NCBI RefSeq assembly: GCF_023017105.1
Contig: NZ_JALKEV010000013.1
Coordinates: forward strand, 1-64,000
Direction: 5' to 3'
Length of the DNA stretch: 64,000 nucleotides
Source of the DNA: Halalkalibacter sp. APA_J-10(15)
Lineage (GTDB): Bacteria; Bacillota; Bacilli; Bacillales; Bacillaceae_D
The position numbers were made by a program, and so were the translations under genes. A model generated the notes under the pieces. That model did no database searches, had not been told where the DNA came from, and saw nothing but the letters and a program-made list of their open reading frames with translations. Each line of letters opens with the position of its first letter. Within the stretch, counting starts at the first letter, position 1. Positions 51,872 through 63,562 of this stretch are shown here, one piece after another.

Positions 51872-51908
51872 TGATCGAACAATCAATAAAATGATTAAAC
51901 AGTCAATA
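51872..51908 (+). promoter_or_regulatory. tandem operator-like repeats, probable TetR-family site
   Basis: TGATCGAACAATCAATA (51872-51888) and TGATTAAACAGTCAATA (51892-51908) match at 14 of 17 positions and are spaced by 20 bp, two helical turns. Each contains a TGAT...ATCA or TGA...TCA inverted repeat, the usual layout of TetR operators. They cover the predicted transcript start. A weaker relative, TTAATCAACGAATCAATA, is at 53100-53117 before the second gene. The likely binder is the TetR protein encoded third in the module. Confidence 0.65.
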
Positions 51909-51942
51909 TATATATCATTCCTTTAATAATTTGGAGGAAACA

Positions 51943-53019
51943 ATGGAAAATAGAAACTCTGAAACGCTCACACAAGTAAAAAATGAGTCTGGATTTGTTA
52001 CATACAAGACACATTTCCTACCAGTACTCGGATTACTATTATTTGCACCATTTACTGCAGAGTACATTATAGGGTACCTTGATGTAACAGGGGATTTTGG
52101 GTTAATGTTCCTATATTTAATATTTTTTGGACCATTGTACGGTGGTGCAGCATTAATTATACGGGAATTTACGCGTCGTGCTGGTCTTGGCTTACTAACA
52201 ATGACTATTCTTGCTTTTGCATTTGGCTTATTTCAAGCAGGTATGATCGATCATGGGTTATTCAATCCGGCATTCCAGAACATCGATTATTGGCAAGAAT
52301 TACGTGATCCGACTTATATTTCCTTTCTAGGTATTAGTGCATACCAAGCAGTTGATTTTATAAGTGGACACGTCATTTGGAGTATTATGATTCCCATCGT
52401 GATCATGGAGATATTCTTTCCAAATCGTAAAAAGTATCCGTGGTTAAGTAATGTAAATTTGACTATTATCATCATTCTATACTTACTTGCTTCTCTGTTC
52501 ATTTTTCAAGATCAGATGACAATGGACCAATTTCTTCCATCAGTAACGCAATTCTTTGTTACTGGAATCATTGTTATTGCTTTGATAATTACTTCGTTTA
52601 CTGTTGGAAAACACAACCTGACACGTATTGAAAAAACAGCTCCCCATCCTTTTTTTGTTGGAACTGTGACGCTCTTCCTGCTAAGTATGCACACTATTAT
52701 TGAATTATTAGCAGTTTTACTAGGGGCTTCCTCGGATTTTATGATGGAGTGGCCAGGTGTCATATTAAGAATGATGTCATTATCATTGCTTGGTTATTTG
52801 ATTTTAGTTTGGTCAAAGCAAAAAGGATGGAATTCCATGCACCATCTTGCTTTAGCAGGTGGAGCGATTTTGACGAGAACTTGGATTGCTTTTCTTATCC
52901 AGCCTCTCGGAAATGTACCGTCATCTGATAAACTAATTGGAAACACAACTTTCTTATTAGGTGCAATTGTGCTAATCCTTTATGGCATATATGTCATACA
53001 CAAAAAAGGACATGATTAG
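51943..53019 (+). CDS. polytopic membrane protein, unknown (358 aa)
   Basis: Not recognised by family. About ten hydrophobic helices can be marked (for example LPVLGLLLFAPFTAEYIIGY at about 26-45, FGLMFLYLIFFGPLYGGAAL, LLTMTILAFAFGLFQAGMI, VIWSIMIPIVIMEIFF, LTIIIILYLLASLFIF). Charged loops are few; a conserved-looking motif is REFTRRAGLG after helix 2 and GMIDHGLFNPAF. ATG at 51943 follows TTTGGAGGA at 7 nt; four upstream codons are dropped. It is the first gene of a module with a YqeB-like protein and a TetR regulator and has tandem operators at its promoter. An exporter or sensor role would be a guess. Confidence 0.65.
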   Translation: MENRNSETLTQVKNESGFVTYKTHFLPVLGLLLFAPFTAEYIIGYLDVTGDFGLMFLYLIFFGPLYGGAALIIREFTRRAGLGLLTMTILAFAFGLFQAGMIDHGLFNPAFQNIDYWQELRDPTYISFLGISAYQAVDFISGHVIWSIMIPIVIMEIFFPNRKKYPWLSNVNLTIIIILYLLASLFIFQDQMTMDQFLPSVTQFFVTGIIVIALIITSFTVGKHNLTRIEKTAPHPFFVGTVTLFLLSMHTIIELLAVLLGASSDFMMEWPGVILRMMSLSLLGYLILVWSKQKGWNSMHHLALAGGAILTRTWIAFLIQPLGNVPSSDKLIGNTTFLLGAIVLILYGIYVIHKKGHD

Positions 53020-53155
53020 CGAAGTGCTAACCAATATTCCCGGTAGAATAAAGTAAAAATTGGCGTAATCGGGACTGAATTGGTTAATCTACTATGAAAT
53101 TAATCAACGAATCAATAAATTGCTTTCATCTATTTTGAATTGGAGGAGAAGAATC

Positions 53156-53869
53156 ATGAATAATGGAACAGTCTTGGGTTTATCAAATGGTGAAAAAGCT
53201 ATACTTATTATTGTGCCACCAATTCTTGGAGCATTACTGGGTTGGTTTATACCTGCTATTGCCGGATGGGCAATCAAGATACCTTTTATTCCTTTTGGAG
53301 GAGTACTTGAATGGATTGCTACATTGGAAAGCCAATGGGTTTCGGTTATAGGAGTCTTTTTAGGTGTGATTGCTGGAATATTCTTTGTATTTTATGCCTT
53401 TAGTGAAACTCTGAAAATAACTATCACAGATGAAGAAGTGAAACTGAATTACAAAGAGAGTGTAAATACTATTCATAAAACAGACACTTCTGCTATTTAC
53501 ATGGAGGGAAAAGATCTTGTCTTCTTAGGCACCGAAGGCAATGAATTGTTCCGAGGACAGCCTGAATCGAAGAAAAAGCTAGTATCAGAGGCTTTTAAAC
53601 AACATAGGTATCCATGGAAAGATAAAGATCCTTTCGAGAATCAATATCAGCGTTGGGTAGCTGACCACCCGGACTTTCCTGCACATGTCAATGCCCTGCT
53701 GTCAGCAAGGGAACGAACTTTAAAGAATGAAGAGAAAGTAGAAGCTAAGAACCTTCGAAAAGATTTAGCTGATAATGGAATTGTTATTCGTGATGAAGGT
53801 AAACGCCAGTATGTAAGAGAAACAGTTAGAGGTGAGGTTAATGACGGAAGTTCAAAAAAAGGGAGGTAA
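53156..53869 (+). CDS. YqeB-like membrane protein
   Basis: A 237-aa protein: two helices at about 14-38 and 58-82 (ILIIVPPILGALLGWFIP, WVSVIGVFLGVIAGIFFVFY), a beta-rich PH-like section (LKITITDEEVKLNYKESVNT...IYMEGKDLVFLGTEGNELF, about 86-130) and a helical C-terminal domain with YPWKDKDPFENQYQRWVADH and ALLSARERTLKNEE. This three-part layout resembles B. subtilis YqeB, function unknown. ATG at 53156 follows GGAGGAG at 8 nt. Its end overlaps the TetR gene by 29 nt, so the two are translationally coupled. Confidence 0.7.
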   Translation: MNNGTVLGLSNGEKAILIIVPPILGALLGWFIPAIAGWAIKIPFIPFGGVLEWIATLESQWVSVIGVFLGVIAGIFFVFYAFSETLKITITDEEVKLNYKESVNTIHKTDTSAIYMEGKDLVFLGTEGNELFRGQPESKKKLVSEAFKQHRYPWKDKDPFENQYQRWVADHPDFPAHVNALLSARERTLKNEEKVEAKNLRKDLADNGIVIRDEGKRQYVRETVRGEVNDGSSKKGR

Positions 53870-54467
53870 ACAGTCATTTATCGCTGAAGCAAGACGTGAA
53901 CAAATTATAAATGCGGCGATCAAAACACTAGATGATATTGGTTACCTAAAAGCCAGTCTTGCACAAATCGCAAAAAAGGCCGGGATTAGCACAGCACTGA
54001 TTTCTTATCACTTTGTAGATAAAAGCGATTTGATGAATCATTTGCTAACAAATTTGCTAGAAAGTTCAACAACCTACATTTTGGAGAGAGTACATAGGGA
54101 AAGTACGAATCATGAGAAGATAAAGACCTTTATTATGGCAAGTCTAGCTTATCAAGGTACGCACCCTGCACGTAATACAGCTCTGGTAGAAATTATCTTT
54201 AATGCTAGAACACCCAATAATATCCCGTATTATAAGTTAGGTAACGATGAAGATGAAGACCCGGTCATGAATGAACTTCGATTAATCTTGCATAATGGAC
54301 AAACAAAAGGGGAATTTGGGAAGTTTAACATAGATGTCATGGCCAATATGATTCAAGGAGCAATTGGGGAGTATATGTTTAATGCTGATATTACAAAAAA
54401 AGTAGATCTAGAAACTTACGGAAGGGAACTTGTAAACATTGTTAATCAAGCATTGAAAGTATACTAA
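53841..54467 (+). CDS. TetR/AcrR-family transcriptional regulator
   Basis: A 208-aa repressor. The N-terminal TetR helix-turn-helix is clear: ARREQIINAAIKTLDDIGYLKASLAQIAKKAGISTALISYHFVDKSDLMNHLL (about 16-68). The C-terminal ligand domain is unassigned. ATG at 53841 lies inside the end of the preceding gene, 5 nt after AGAGGTGAGG. It probably represses its own operon through the tandem repeats at 51872-51908. No terminator of note follows for about 80 bp, where a CAGCTCTTTGAGAGCTG hairpin is seen. Confidence 0.9.
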   Translation: MTEVQKKGGKQSFIAEARREQIINAAIKTLDDIGYLKASLAQIAKKAGISTALISYHFVDKSDLMNHLLTNLLESSTTYILERVHRESTNHEKIKTFIMASLAYQGTHPARNTALVEIIFNARTPNNIPYYKLGNDEDEDPVMNELRLILHNGQTKGEFGKFNIDVMANMIQGAIGEYMFNADITKKVDLETYGRELVNIVNQALKVY

Positions 54468-54559
54468 CACGGTGTCTTTACGTGTTCAGTTTAATGCCAG
54501 GTATGATTAGCATTACTATTGTTAACTCAGGTTACAATTTTCAATAGCCCAAAGGCTGT

Positions 54560-54600
54560 TTGGACAGCTCTTTGAGAGCTGTAGAGTCAAAATCGCAAAT
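54560..54600 (+). terminator. possible terminator after the TetR gene
   Basis: CAGCTCT-TTG-AGAGCTG hairpin at about 54564-54580, about 100 nt after the stop. The T-run is weak, so confidence is low. Confidence 0.3.
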
Positions 54601-54734
54601 TTAAAATGAAATTCAAAGAAGTTGAAATTACTTTTGGAAAAAGAAAAAACATCGCTCAATCAACCCCTTAATTAGGGGGTAATTGGTAAAATAAGTCTAA
54701 AAGGAAATCTATAGTGCTGATTATTCCAGACTGA

Positions 54735-55517
54735 CTAAGGCAATGGAAGAGGGTTACTTAAACCTTTTTCCACATTCCGATTACCCTTAGATAATTTTAG
54801 AAATATAATAATCGTCATTAACAAGAGCAATGCGGCCACTACTCCAAGCCACCCTTTTAAGCTATCCTGAGTAAAAAGAACAGTCGATAATGGAAATAAT
54901 CCATGGCTTGTGAGCAGAAGATAAAACATAAAATTACCACCCCAATGAAGACCTATACTCATCCATAATGAACCTGATTTCCACATGACGATAAAAAAAA
55001 CCGCTCCCATTAACGCATACCTAATCCAATAAGGGAGCGGTAAGCCCCAGTTTGGCAAATGATACGCAACAAACAATACTATTGAAAATAGCAATATGAA
55101 CTTGATTGTGAATAGACCTTGTAAGCTCCGATATATAAATCCTCTCATTAATAATTCTTCAGCAAAAGCAGTATAACTAGTTGTAACAAGGGCAAAAACG
55201 ATCACGACCAACATCTCATTAACAGAGATTACTCCCTGAATTCGATTACCCATGAATAGATAAATCACTACAAATAAAACTAAATTGAAGGATAAACCTA
55301 CTATAAATCCTAAAGCAAGATTCCTACCCCACCTCTTGTGAAATCGCAGTCCTAACTGATTTAGTCCACCATAACCTACTAAGCGAACTAAATAATGGGT
55401 AAGTGGAAAGAAGAGAATGGCAACAATTACAAACAAAACTTCATTCAATACAAATGGAACATAGCTTAACACAACTAGAAAAAGGAACACGCAAATTCTA
55501 TAAAGATTGTTCATCAT
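54735..55517 (-). CDS. CPBP-family intramembrane protease (Abi-like)
   Basis: About 260 aa with seven or eight helices. The CPBP (CAAX protease and bacteriocin-processing) motifs are present: FAEELLMRGFIYRSL (EE...R, catalytic glutamates), FVAYHLPNW (first histidine) and SIGLHWGGNFMFY (second histidine with N). Such intramembrane glutamic proteases act in peptide maturation, bacteriocin self-immunity or signalling. No bacteriocin or precursor gene is visible next to it. The start is uncertain: the frame opens at 55583 without a ribosome binding site, while an ATG at 55517 sits 8 nt after TGAGGCG. Confidence 0.85.
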   Translation of the reverse strand: MMNNLYRICVFLFLVVLSYVPFVLNEVLFVIVAILFFPLTHYLVRLVGYGGLNQLGLRFHKRWGRNLALGFIVGLSFNLVLFVVIYLFMGNRIQGVISVNEMLVVIVFALVTTSYTAFAEELLMRGFIYRSLQGLFTIKFILLFSIVLFVAYHLPNWGLPLPYWIRYALMGAVFFIVMWKSGSLWMSIGLHWGGNFMFYLLLTSHGLFPLSTVLFTQDSLKGWLGVVAALLLLMTIIIFLKLSKGNRNVEKGLSNPLPLP

Positions 55518-55694
55518 CATTCGCCTCATCTCATATCTATTTGATTGCTTTTTGTTTTTAACATAATATGAGGCAATAACCATATCTAAGGTAGAGCCAT
55601 GCCTATAGAATTAAACATAACAGCATCATGATGACTACACAACCTAAACATTCAACCTTTACAAAACCTATATTTTTCTTTAGACATCTTCAAA

Positions 55695-56252
55695 TTAAAA
55701 CGGGACTTGCTCTTCAATATCAGCTTTCAATAAGGCTGTCTCGACAATAGCTTCTACCGCTAAACCATACGCTTCAAACCACGAACCAATGATACCTAGT
55801 TTTCTCCCTTGAATTTCTTTCTCTTCGTCTCTAGAAACTTCAAGACTATAGCCAAAAGCCGATAAACCTGAACCAATTGTTTGTAACCATATAGCTACTA
55901 CCGCTTGACGCTCAAGCAAAATAGCTTCTTGATCCTCTTCCTCTTTCAACTCTTGGAGTTCTTCCGTTGTGCCCATTGCTTCAATAAAGGTTCCGACAAA
56001 TTGCACCCAAACCCCCGTAAGAACTTTTGATTCAGCAGAGCTTAGTGCAAGTTTCTCACCATTATTAACCTTATTTAATTTTGTTTGAAGTTCATTTATA
56101 CTTTCCTTTGTCACATCTCCATTATGATCGAGAATGGGCTCTCTAAACCTATATCTTTTTGAACGTTTTTTTGAAAGCATAGACTTCGCTCCGTATCTCA
56201 TATTGATACGATTAGCATATGCTGTAGCATTTGATAAGGTTTTCCCTTTCAT
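55695..56252 (-). CDS. DUF6944-like repetitive protein
   Basis: A 185-aa soluble protein with internal repeats. Three related units can be lined up: LTGVWVQFVGTFIEAMGTTEE, VAIWLQTIGSGLSAFGYSLE and LGIIGSWFEAYGLAVEAIVE, each W-x-Q/E-x-x-G-x-x-x-x-A-x-G, about 40 residues apart. This matches the DUF6944 family of Bacillus repetitive proteins as I recall it; function unknown. The N-terminal 50 residues are basic (SKKRSKRYRFREP). A decayed partial copy lies at 51549-51746. The start signal is weak. It lies directly before the sufB terminator. Confidence 0.75.
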   Translation of the reverse strand: MKGKTLSNATAYANRINMRYGAKSMLSKKRSKRYRFREPILDHNGDVTKESINELQTKLNKVNNGEKLALSSAESKVLTGVWVQFVGTFIEAMGTTEELQELKEEEDQEAILLERQAVVAIWLQTIGSGLSAFGYSLEVSRDEEKEIQGRKLGIIGSWFEAYGLAVEAIVETALLKADIEEQVPF

Positions 56253-56314
56253 CTTTTATAACACTATTTGAAAAAAGTTGTCATTACATTCTCCATTATA
56301 GCTCTGTATTTTAT

Positions 56315-56358
56315 CAAAAAAAATGCTTGATAAGGGATTATCCTTAATCAAGCATTTC
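56315..56358 (-). terminator. intrinsic terminator of the suf operon
   Basis: AAATGCTTGATAAGG pairs with CCTTAATCAAGCATTT with one bulge; read on the minus strand, eight T residues follow. It lies 27 nt after the sufB stop. Confidence 0.85.
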
Positions 56359-56384
56359 TTTAATAGTGACGAACCGATCACAAG

Positions 56385-57782
56385 TTATCCAATAGAACCT
56401 TCCATCTCAAATGAAATCAGGCGATTCATCTCAACCGCATATTCCATCGGAAGTTCTTTCGTAAATGGCTCAATGAAGCCCATTACAATCATCTCAACTG
56501 CTTCTTGCTCAGGAATACCACGGCTCATTAAATAGAATAATTGATCCTCTGATACTTTTGAAACCGTCGCTTCATGCTCAAGTGTGATGTTGTTATTTAA
56601 AATTTCATTATATGGAATGGTATCTGAAGTTGATTCATTATCCATAATAAGCGTGTCACACTCGATCTTCGCCTTCGAACCTTCTGACTTACGACCAAAG
56701 TGACAAATTCCACGGTATGTTACTTTACCACCATGCTTGGAAATCGACTTCGATACAATCGTCGATGAACAATTCGGTGCTAAATGATGGACCTTCGCGC
56801 CAGCATCTTGATGTTGGCCTTTACCAGCAATCGCAATCGAAAGGATCGTACCTTTTGCTCCCTCACCGCGCATAATAACAGCTGGATATTTCATCGTTAG
56901 CTTCGAACCGATATTACCGTCAACCCATTCCATTGTTGCACCTGCATCAGCAACCGCGCGCTTCGTTACAAGATTGTAAATATTTGGTGCCCAGTTTTGA
57001 ATCGTTGTATAGCGGCAATACGCATCCTTCTTAACGATAATCTCGACAACCGCACTATGAAGGGAGTTTGTTGAATAAACAGGAGCTGTACACCCTTCTA
57101 CATAGTGAACGGAGCTGTCTTCATCAGCAATGATTAACGTACGCTCAAATTGCCCCATGTTTTCTGAGTTAATTCGGAAGTAAGCTTGTAATGGTGTATC
57201 TGTTTTCACACCTTTTGGTACGTAAATGAACGATCCACCTGACCAAACTGCAGAGTTTAAAGCCGCAAACTTATTATCAGAAGGAGGAATTGTTTTTCCA
57301 AAGTGCTCTCTGAAAATGTCCTCATGCTCTTTAAGGGCCGTATCCGTATCTGTGAAAAGAATACCTTGCTCTGTAAGATCTTCCTTCATATTATGGTAAA
57401 CAACCTCTGATTCGTATTGAGCTGAAACCCCAGCTAAATACTTTTGCTCCGCTTCTGGAATCCCAAGTTTGTCAAAAGTATTCTTAATTTCCTCTGGTAC
57501 TTCATCCCATGATTTCTCAGACTTCTCTGAAGGCTTAACATAGTACGTAATATCATCAAAATTTAGCTCACCTAAGTCGCCGCCCCATTGTGGCATTGGC
57601 ATACTGTAGAACGTTTCTAACGATTTCAAACGGAAATCTAACATCCATTGTGGTTCGTCTTTCATTCGGGAAATTTCTTCAACAATTTCTTTTGTCAAAC
57701 CACGTTTTGAACGAAAAATCGATACGTCACGATCCGAAAATCCATATTTATATTCCCCGATTTCTGGCATTTTTTTCGCCAT
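56385..57782 (-). CDS. sufB: Fe-S cluster assembly scaffold SufB
   Basis: A 465-aa beta-helix scaffold protein that with SufC and SufD assembles Fe-S clusters. Seen: [107 protein letters not shown] and the terminal [40 protein letters not shown]. Full length. Last gene of the sufC-sufD-sufS-sufU-sufB operon, the standard Firmicute order. Confidence 0.98.
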   Translation of the reverse strand: MAKKMPEIGEYKYGFSDRDVSIFRSKRGLTKEIVEEISRMKDEPQWMLDFRLKSLETFYSMPMPQWGGDLGELNFDDITYYVKPSEKSEKSWDEVPEEIKNTFDKLGIPEAEQKYLAGVSAQYESEVVYHNMKEDLTEQGILFTDTDTALKEHEDIFREHFGKTIPPSDNKFAALNSAVWSGGSFIYVPKGVKTDTPLQAYFRINSENMGQFERTLIIADEDSSVHYVEGCTAPVYSTNSLHSAVVEIIVKKDAYCRYTTIQNWAPNIYNLVTKRAVADAGATMEWVDGNIGSKLTMKYPAVIMRGEGAKGTILSIAIAGKGQHQDAGAKVHHLAPNCSSTIVSKSISKHGGKVTYRGICHFGRKSEGSKAKIECDTLIMDNESTSDTIPYNEILNNNITLEHEATVSKVSEDQLFYLMSRGIPEQEAVEMIVMGFIEPFTKELPMEYAVEMNRLISFEMEGSIG

Positions 57783-57812
57783 GTTGAACCCTCCTTATTT
57801 TATAATCAAACA

Positions 57813-60764
<2,952 letters not shown>

Positions 60765-60801
60765 ACATATACCCACCTTTTACGTATATTTCTTCAATCT
60801 C

Positions 60802-61587
60802 TTACGCTTCTTGATTCACACGCTCGTCTTCAATGCCAAGCTCAGTCTTAATCCAGTCATAACCTTCAGCCTCTAAACGTTCAGCTAATTCATATCCACC
60901 AGACTTGACAATTCGACCTTGCATCATCACGTGAACCTTATCAGGCTTAATGTAATTCAGTAGACGTTGATAGTGTGTAATAATTAAACAGCCGAATTCT
61001 TCTCCACGCATATCATTAACACCTTTTGAAACGACTTTTAAAGCGTCAATATCTAAACCTGAGTCAATTTCATCAAGGATCGCAATTTGTGGCTCTAGCA
61101 TTAACAGTTGGAGAATTTCATTACGCTTCTTCTCCCCACCAGAAAATCCTTCATTTAAATAACGGTGTGAGAAAGATTCATCCATTTCAAGTAAACCCAT
61201 CTTTTCATCTAGTTTACGAATGAATTTCATTAAAGAAATTTCGTCACCTTCTTCACGCTTCGAATTAATCGCGGAACGTAAGAAATCAGAATTCGTAATC
61301 CCACTAATTTCACTTGGATATTGCATCGCTAAAAACAAACCTGCTTGAGCACGCTCGTCCACTTCCATCTCTAGCACATCTTCTCCGTTCATATGAACAG
61401 ATCCACTTGTAATTTCATACTTAGGATGTCCCATAATAGCCGATGCAAGAGTAGATTTACCTGTACCGTTTGGACCCATGATAGCGTGAATTTCGCCACC
61501 TTTAATTTCAAGGTTGAAATCTTTTAAGATTTCTTTTCCCTCAATAGACACTTGCAAATTTTCAATCTTCAAAAATGGTGCTGACAT
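60802..61587 (-). CDS. sufC: Fe-S assembly ATPase SufC
   Basis: ABC-type ATPase of 261 aa, the exact family length. Walker A IMGPNGTGKSTLASAIMG, the SufC-specific Q-loop FLAMQYPSEISGI, signature GFSGGEKKRNEILQLLML, Walker B IAILDEIDSGLDIDALKVVS and H-loop CLIITHYQRLL. ATG at 61587 begins MSAPFLKIENL about 10 nt after GGAGG; 24 upstream codons are not part of the family. First gene of the operon. Confidence 0.97.
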   Translation of the reverse strand: MSAPFLKIENLQVSIEGKEILKDFNLEIKGGEIHAIMGPNGTGKSTLASAIMGHPKYEITSGSVHMNGEDVLEMEVDERAQAGLFLAMQYPSEISGITNSDFLRSAINSKREEGDEISLMKFIRKLDEKMGLLEMDESFSHRYLNEGFSGGEKKRNEILQLLMLEPQIAILDEIDSGLDIDALKVVSKGVNDMRGEEFGCLIITHYQRLLNYIKPDKVHVMMQGRIVKSGGYELAERLEAEGYDWIKTELGIEDERVNQEA

Positions 61588-61661
61588 AATTCTCATACCT
61601 CCAATGTATTTCGCTAATTCGTTATTGTTAGCGAGTAAAAGTAATTGATTGTTGTTCATTG

Positions 61662-61713
61662 ATTCTCAATTTATTCTCATTACAATCTTATAACAAATCT
61701 AGATAAAATTCAA
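61662..61713 (-). promoter_or_regulatory. suf operon upstream region: weak promoter and TGAGAAT direct repeat
   Basis: On the minus strand TTGAAT and TATAAG lie 15 bp apart (61708-61713 and 61687-61692), followed by two TGAGAAT copies exactly 11 bp apart (61662-61668 and 61673-61679). The repeat could be an operator. Spacing of the promoter boxes is short, so the call is tentative. Confidence 0.35.
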
Positions 61714-61773
61714 GAATTCACCCTCAACTGATCTTAACTTGTCACCTTATCTTTTTATTATTATAAACATTGA

Positions 61774-61806
61774 AAAGAGAGTAGCACCGATGGCACTACT
61801 CTGTTT
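61774..61806 (-). terminator. likely terminator of the yurZ-like gene
   Basis: AGAGTAG...ACC and GGC...CTACTCT form a stem with an inner mismatch, followed on the minus strand by CTTTTC. Confidence 0.55.
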
Positions 61807-61863
61807 TATTTTATCATAAAATGTAAACACAAGCGAAATCGAATCCTCTTATTTTTCTATTTC

Positions 61864-62253
61864 TTACTGTACAGGCTGGCTATCTCCTAGCTCTTTCATT
61901 GCTTCTTGAACAAGTGTGACTGCTTGGCTCATAGCTGCACCACCACCAAATGCTGCTGAAACACCAACCGTTTCTAATATTTCATCCTCTTTGCATCCTT
62001 CATCTAAACATCCTTTTGTATGATAAATAATACAATATTCATCTTGAGAAAAAATACTAATCCCTAAGGCGATTAACTGTTTTTCCTTCTTCGAGAGCGT
62101 GCCTTTTTCAAAGCATGCTTCTGTAAATGCATTATATTTCTTCGCTATCGTAGGCATTTTTTTCGTAAATACACCTATTCCTTCTTTATAATCTTGTAAC
62201 GCCATTTGAATTGGACTTTGATCCTGTTGGTCCTGCTGTTGTTGCTGATCCAT
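61864..62253 (-). CDS. yurZ: carboxymuconolactone decarboxylase-family protein (YurZ/AhpD-like)
   Basis: A 129-aa protein of the AhpD-like fold. A glutamine-rich N-terminus (MDQQQQQDQQDQS) precedes the helical domain with CFEKGTLSKKEKQLIALGISIFSQDEYCIIYHTKGCLDEGC. The C-x3-H pair (CIIYH) is one half of the AhpD redox centre, followed by further cysteines. A peroxidase-support or redox role is plausible but unproven. Upstream of suf, like B. subtilis yurZ. GGAGGGATG is at the start. Confidence 0.85.
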   Translation of the reverse strand: MDQQQQQDQQDQSPIQMALQDYKEGIGVFTKKMPTIAKKYNAFTEACFEKGTLSKKEKQLIALGISIFSQDEYCIIYHTKGCLDEGCKEDEILETVGVSAAFGGGAAMSQAVTLVQEAMKELGDSQPVQ

Positions 62254-62340
62254 TTTATCATCCCTCCTAGTCTTTTAAACATCTGTATTATTTACAGGGA
62301 GGTTGTATGATATACGAAAGAAGTACCAGAAAATGAATGT

Positions 62341-62661
62341 GGAAGGCCTCTGAAAAAGGACCCTCGAAAAAAAAACGATCTTTTCCTTGTGCCATGCGGA
62401 ACCTCATTCCGTTAAATAGACAAATATTCTACTTTTGCATTAGAAACGGAACGTCATTCCGCTAATATGCCAAAAGAAGAGCAAAACGAAGCGTAAATGG
62501 CCAAATAGCGGAACGAGGATCCGTAATAACCGGAATAAAGTCAGTATAAAGGAAATAACGGAATGACGTTCCATCAAGTCGCAGCACAACTTAATGAAGA
62601 AAAGACCGCTACCGCTAGGCCATTGAAAAAGTCCGATCTTCTCAAAAAAATGTGGGAATTA
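62341..62661. repeat. intergenic cluster of palindromic repeats, locus 2
   Basis: Four related units: GCGGAACCTCATTCCGTTAA (62396 on), CGGAACGTCATTCCGCTAA (62447 on, 50 bp later), inverted TAGCGGAACGAGGATCCG (62505 on) and inverted ACGGAATGACGTTCC (62558 on). They match the units at 18499-18630. The core GGAACxTCATTCC is itself an imperfect palindrome. No coding frame of merit; a GGCCATTGAAAAAGT piece at about 62619 belongs to the other repeat family. Confidence 0.75.
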
Positions 62662-62704
62662 CAAAGCCACTGAAAAAGTACAAATTAGCTTTTTCAGTGG
62701 CTTC
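62662..62704 (-). terminator. metQ terminator made of the dispersed CACTGAAAAAGT hairpin
   Basis: AAGCCACTGAAAAAG pairs perfectly with CTTTTTCAGTGGCTT (62689-62703), 20 nt after the metQ stop. Confidence 0.85.
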
Positions 62705-62723
62705 ATTTCTAGTGTCTATTGAT

Positions 62724-63545
62724 TTAGTTTTGAACAGGAATAACCGCTCCATCGTATTGTTCATAAATAAATTCGCGAATTTCCTCTGAAGTTAACACTT
62801 CATACAAGGCTTGAACTAATTCACCCTCTTCATTACCTTCACGAACAACTAATAGGTTTGGCTGGAGAACATCCTCACCCTCGAAAGCAATTCCATAAGC
62901 ATCAATATCAACTCCACCTTCAAGGGCATAGTTCGTATTGATAACGACCGCATCACCTTCGTCATTTTCAAATGAAGGTGCTAACATTCTTGCTTCGACT
63001 TGATATTCATCAAATTTTAAGTCTTTCGGATTCGATACGATGTTTTCCACACGTGCAAGCTCGCCATCTTCAATATTAAGCTCAATTAAACCAGCGCGCT
63101 CAAAAATCGGTAAAATACGTCCATGGTCACTAATCGAATCACTTATAATAATCGTTGCACCATCTGGAAGTTCATCTAAACTACTATATTCTTTTGAATA
63201 CACACCAATTGGCTCATAATGTATTTCACCAATACTAACAAAATCATATGCCTCATTTTCATCCATTTGCGAAGCTAAATACCCAGGTGTTTGAAAATAA
63301 TTTACATCAATTTCATTTTCCAGTAACGCTTCATTAGGCAGAATATAATCAGAAAAGGTTGTAATATCTAGCTCAATCCCTTTCTCCTCCAATATAGGAG
63401 CCGCAGCCTCTAATATTTCCGTATGTGGCACAGCTGACGCACCGACACGTAACGTTTCTAACGAATCCTCATCTGCTCCATTTCCACATGCTGCTAATGT
63501 AACTGATAATCCTAATGCTGCAATTAAACCCGCTACTTTTTTCAT
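62724..63545 (-). CDS. metQ: methionine ABC transporter substrate-binding lipoprotein MetQ
   Basis: A 273-aa lipoprotein of the NlpA/MetQ family that captures D/L-methionine outside the cell. Signal MKKVAGLIAALGLSVTLAAC (lipidated C20), then LRVGASAVPHTEILEAAAPI, ITTFSDYILPNEALLENEID, NYFQTPGYLASQ, the IISDSISDHGRILPIFERAGL ligand region and the late EIREFIYEQYDGAVIPVQ. The ATG at 63545 follows GGGGGAAAG; five upstream codons include that site. It follows metP with 17 bp between them. S-box control is expected but its site is beyond the window. Confidence 0.94.
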   Translation of the reverse strand: MKKVAGLIAALGLSVTLAACGNGADEDSLETLRVGASAVPHTEILEAAAPILEEKGIELDITTFSDYILPNEALLENEIDVNYFQTPGYLASQMDENEAYDFVSIGEIHYEPIGVYSKEYSSLDELPDGATIIISDSISDHGRILPIFERAGLIELNIEDGELARVENIVSNPKDLKFDEYQVEARMLAPSFENDEGDAVVINTNYALEGGVDIDAYGIAFEGEDVLQPNLLVVREGNEEGELVQALYEVLTSEEIREFIYEQYDGAVIPVQN

Positions 63546-63562
63546 CTTTCTTTCCCCCACTC

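Noticed and set aside
61840-61863. Fur or PerR box near the suf/yurZ genes
   Set aside because: A TTATAAGATTGTAA stretch near 61680-61693 is one base short of the 7-1-7 spacing and lacks symmetry; not called.
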